NCBI GenBank assembly: GCA_000720845.1
Contig: JODU01000011.1
Coordinates: 186,001 to 250,000, forward strand
Direction of reading: 5' to 3'
DNA: 64,000 bases
Source: Kitasatospora aureofaciens
Lineage (GTDB): Bacteria; Actinomycetota; Actinomycetes; Streptomycetales; Streptomycetaceae
This document shows positions 61,579 to 64,000 of this stretch, one piece after another (within the stretch, counting starts at the first letter, position 1; each line of letters begins with the position of its first letter). The notes under the pieces were generated by a model. The model was not told the DNA's origin. It saw only the letters and a list, made by a program, of their open reading frames with translations, and made no database searches. Made by a program: the position numbers and the translations under genes.

Positions 61579-63192
61579 TCAGCGGAAGCGGAATGCCTTC
61601 ATCAGGCGCAGGCTGCGGCTCATGAACGCCGCGTACTTCTCGTCGTCCATGCCCAGCGAGGGCGCCATCGGCAGCAGGCGCTGGTGGGCGACGGTCTGGG
61701 CCTCGGTGTACTTGAGGATGCCCTCGGAGCCGTGCCGGCGGCCGAGGCCGGAGTCCTTCATGCCGCCCATCGGGGACTGGGCGCTGCCGTAGGCGGGGGC
61801 GTACCCCTCGTTGATGTTGACGGTGCCGGTGCGCATCCGCGCGGCGACCTGGTGGCCGCGCCGGGCGTCCTTCGTCCACACCGAGGAGTTGAGGCCGTAC
61901 GGCGTGGAGTTGGCCTGTTCGACGGCCTCGTCCTCGCTCGTGAAGCGGTAGACGGAGACGACCGGGCCGAAGGTCTCCTCGGTGCACACGGTCATGGGGG
62001 CCACGACGCCGTCGAGGATGGTCGGCTCGTAGAAGTACGGGCCGATGTCCGGGCGGGCGACGCCGCCGGTGACGAGCTTCGCGCCCCGCTCCACGGCGTC
62101 CGCGACGTGCGCCTTCACCGTCTCCAGCTGCCGCTCCCCCACCAGCGAGCCCATGTCGGCGCCGTAGGAGAGGGAGGTGCCGAGCCGCATGGCCCTGGTG
62201 CGGGCGGCGAAACGCTCCAGGAAGGCGTCGGCGACGGACTCGTGGACGTAGAGCCGCTCGATGGAGATGCAGAGCTGGCCGGCCGAGGAGAAGCAGGCGC
62301 GTACGGCGCCCGCCGCGGCCTTCTCGATGTCGGCGTCCTCGAGGACCAGCATGGCGTTCTTGCCGCCGAGTTCGAGGGAGACGCCGACCAGGCGGGCGGC
62401 GGCGCCCCGGGCGACCTCGCGGCCGGTGCGGGTGGAGCCGGTGAAGGAGACGTAGTCGGCGTGCTTGACGACCTCGGGGCCGACGACCGGTCCCTCGCCG
62501 AGGACGACCTGGAAGACCTCGGCGGGCAGACCGGCCTCGATGAGCAGGTCACGGGCCCACAGGGCGGTCAGGCAGGTCTCGGTGTCGGGCTTCATGACGA
62601 CGGCGTTGCCCGCGACGAAGGCGGGGAGCGCGTCGCCGACGGACAGCTCCAGCGGGTAGTTCCACGGGGCGATCTGGCCGACGACGCCGCGCGGGTGGCG
62701 CAGCTCGGTGACCTTCGTCAGGGTCGGCACGGCGCCGGTGTGCCGCTTGGGGCGCAGGTACGCGGGGGCCTTGCGGCCGTAGTGCCGGGCGGCGACGGCG
62801 ACGGCCTGGACCTCCTCGTGGGCGTGCAGGCGGGCCTTGCCGGTCTCCAGCTGGATGAGGTCGAGGACCTCGGCCTGGCGCTCCAGCACCAGGTCGTGGA
62901 AGCGCAGCAGGACCGCGGCGCGCTGCCGCACCGGCACCTGCGCCCACACGGCCTGGGCGGCGCGGGCCCGCTCGAAGGCACCGGCCACGTCCTCGGGCGT
63001 CGACTCGGGCAGGTCGGCCAGCTTCTCGCCGGTGAACGGGGTGTGGTTCGCGGTGCGGCCGGAGCCGGCCACGCCCTTGGTGAGCTGGGCGACCAGCTCG
63101 GGCGTGACCACGTCGGCAGCCGTGCGGGCGCCCTCCGGGGTGGGGGCGAGGGGGTTCGTGCCGGTGAGTTCCGGGGCCTGCGCGTCCGTCAT
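61579..63192 (-). CDS. Succinate-semialdehyde dehydrogenase-type aldehyde dehydrogenase
   Basis: 537 residues. IAPWNYPLEL, FTGSTRTGRE, SLELGGKNAM and nucleophile SSAGQLCISIER. From memory closest to the GabD2-like (NADP) succinate-semialdehyde dehydrogenases of actinobacteria. A 35-residue N-terminal extension is Thr/Pro/Ala-rich. Upstream of the GMC oxidase in an apparent operon, so it may oxidise the aldehyde produced by that enzyme instead. Confidence 0.85.
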   Translation of the reverse strand: MTDAQAPELTGTNPLAPTPEGARTAADVVTPELVAQLTKGVAGSGRTANHTPFTGEKLADLPESTPEDVAGAFERARAAQAVWAQVPVRQRAAVLLRFHDLVLERQAEVLDLIQLETGKARLHAHEEVQAVAVAARHYGRKAPAYLRPKRHTGAVPTLTKVTELRHPRGVVGQIAPWNYPLELSVGDALPAFVAGNAVVMKPDTETCLTALWARDLLIEAGLPAEVFQVVLGEGPVVGPEVVKHADYVSFTGSTRTGREVARGAAARLVGVSLELGGKNAMLVLEDADIEKAAAGAVRACFSSAGQLCISIERLYVHESVADAFLERFAARTRAMRLGTSLSYGADMGSLVGERQLETVKAHVADAVERGAKLVTGGVARPDIGPYFYEPTILDGVVAPMTVCTEETFGPVVSVYRFTSEDEAVEQANSTPYGLNSSVWTKDARRGHQVAARMRTGTVNINEGYAPAYGSAQSPMGGMKDSGLGRRHGSEGILKYTEAQTVAHQRLLPMAPSLGMDDEKYAAFMSRSLRLMKAFRFR

Positions 63193-63354
63193 GAGCCGCA
63201 GGGTATGACGCCGCGCGGGCTTTGTGTACCCGTCGGTAATGGGGATTCACGGTGATTCACCGAGTGCACACATGCCGCCAGTGATCGCTGGCAACAAACC
63301 CGCTGATCAGGGCGTTGTACGGGGGGCCGGGAGGCGATCCGTTCTTTTCCCGCC

Positions 63355-64000
63355 TCAGAGGCCGTCCACCTCCCAGTTGGCGAGCACCGTCCGGGCGATC
63401 GATCGTCCCTCGTCGGCGAAGTAGCCCTCGCGCGGGTAGTCGACCGACACCTTGTACATGTCGCCGTTGTCGGCCCGGTAGTACAGGATGTGGAACTCGC
63501 GCGCGCGGGGGTTCTGCGGGTCCGCGGTCGTGTACGCGATGGTGTTCTCGGCGGCCTTCTCGCCCTTGTACTCGGTCTCGCCCGGCTCGCCCTTGGGCGC
63601 GGGATCGTCGGCGAAGTTCCAGGAGTACTCGCCGTCCTTGAGCATCTCCCAGTCCGCCCAGGCGTTGGCTCCGGCAGTATCCGGGATCTCGTTGGTCTTG
63701 TCGTCGGCCTTGATGTCCCGGTCCACGACGACGGTGACCGCACCGCTCGGGTCGGCGAAGGTCTCGTTGGTGCCGTCCCAGTCGTCCGGGTGCTTCACCT
63801 TCACGAACTCGGCGGGCACCCCGACACTCATGCGGACCTTGCCGTCGAGCTTGTGCTGCTTCCAGCCCTCCGGGAGGGGTCCCTCGAAGGGCTCCGCGAC
63901 GACCAGGTACGACGCCACCGCCGCCGCGACGACCACCGCGCCGAGGGTGATCCACGCGTTGCGGCCCAGCCGGACGCTCCAGCGGGAAGCGGGCGCCGCG
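63355..64000 (-). CDS. C-terminal part of a membrane-anchored protein, possibly a receptor kinase (5' end cut)
   Basis: The visible 214 residues open in frame at the window edge with SRWSVRLGRN, then one transmembrane segment (WITLGAVVVAAAVASYLVVA), then about 180 extracellular residues (VRMSVGVPAEFVKVKHPDDW, AVTVVVDRDIK, HILYYRADNGDMYKVSVDYP). This looks like the outer domain of an actinobacterial Ser/Thr kinase; S. coelicolor, as I recall, has several kinase genes next to its cholesterol oxidase homologue. The kinase domain itself is outside the window, so this is inference. Confidence 0.55.
   Translation of the reverse strand, partial: AAPASRWSVRLGRNAWITLGAVVVAAAVASYLVVAEPFEGPLPEGWKQHKLDGKVRMSVGVPAEFVKVKHPDDWDGTNETFADPSGAVTVVVDRDIKADDKTNEIPDTAGANAWADWEMLKDGEYSWNFADDPAPKGEPGETEYKGEKAAENTIAYTTADPQNPRAREFHILYYRADNGDMYKVSVDYPREGYFADEGRSIARTVLANWEVDGL

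Overview
The window is high-GC chromosomal DNA from a Streptomyces-type actinomycete. Genes carry G/C in nearly every third codon position, GTG and TTG starts are common, and purine-rich ribosome binding sites alternate with TANNNT-N7-ATG leaderless-type starts. The gene order (mdh, HTH-DUF2690, DUF3017, folD, purN-purH, DUF6350, sucC-sucD, MoxR/VWA cluster, icmB, M23 peptidase, pcrA, NlpC/P60, guaA, chorismate mutase, GMC oxidase) matches what I remember of the conserved core arm of Streptomyces coelicolor around SCO478x-SCO483x. I see no tRNA, rRNA, prophage, insertion sequence or CRISPR array. It reads as core housekeeping DNA rather than a biosynthetic cluster.

Layout. 1-2.8 kb: a MocR regulator (cut by the window edge) divergent from two overlapping AhpD-like genes and a PEP mutase-like gene. 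2.8-10 kb: a five-gene operon on the minus strand for choline oxidation to glycine betaine and quaternary-amine uptake. 10.2-15.7 kb: malate dehydrogenase, a membrane-anchored HTH-DUF2690 protein, DUF3017-folD and a small membrane protein. 15.8-18.8 kb: an FHA-like protein, a transmembrane protein kinase with a lytic-transglycosylase-like outer domain, and a small secreted cysteine protein. 18.9-27.4 kb: purNH, two membrane proteins, an XRE/sigma-like fusion protein and sucCD. 28.2-37.6 kb: a secreted protein, then two divergent arms of a MoxR ATPase / VWA / DUF5682 / SWIM-like / DUF5691 module. 37.8-48.4 kb: icmB, a secreted lipase, an M23 peptidase, pcrA, a riboswitch-controlled NlpC/P60 peptidase, a TehA-like transporter and a second NlpC/P60 peptidase. 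48.5-52.3 kb: a PspC-type histidine kinase and response regulator divergent from a LiaF-like PspC protein. 52.4-64 kb: DoxX, a membrane protein, class II aldolase, flavin-binding protein, guaA, chorismate mutase behind a leader-peptide attenuator, a sortase substrate, a GMC oxidase with an aldehyde dehydrogenase, and the end of a membrane-anchored protein that may be a kinase.

The strongest non-coding signals are: a transcription attenuator with a leaderless Phe/Tyr leader peptide before chorismate mutase (57.69-57.86 kb); a ydaO-type (c-di-AMP) riboswitch before an NlpC/P60 gene (44.28-44.45 kb); a 13-bp-arm palindrome before mdh; a symmetric 11-bp inverted repeat in the divergent MoxR/SWIM promoter; and a cluster of five TCAGGG-like boxes between the PspC kinase and the LiaF-like gene. 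The strongest protein-level oddities are the kinase/transglycosylase fusion paired with an FHA protein, the SWIM-family protein that has lost its zinc finger, and the XRE/sigma/transmembrane fusion. Cell-envelope maintenance recurs across the window: four muralytic or muralytic-like proteins, a LiaFSR-like system and a sortase substrate.
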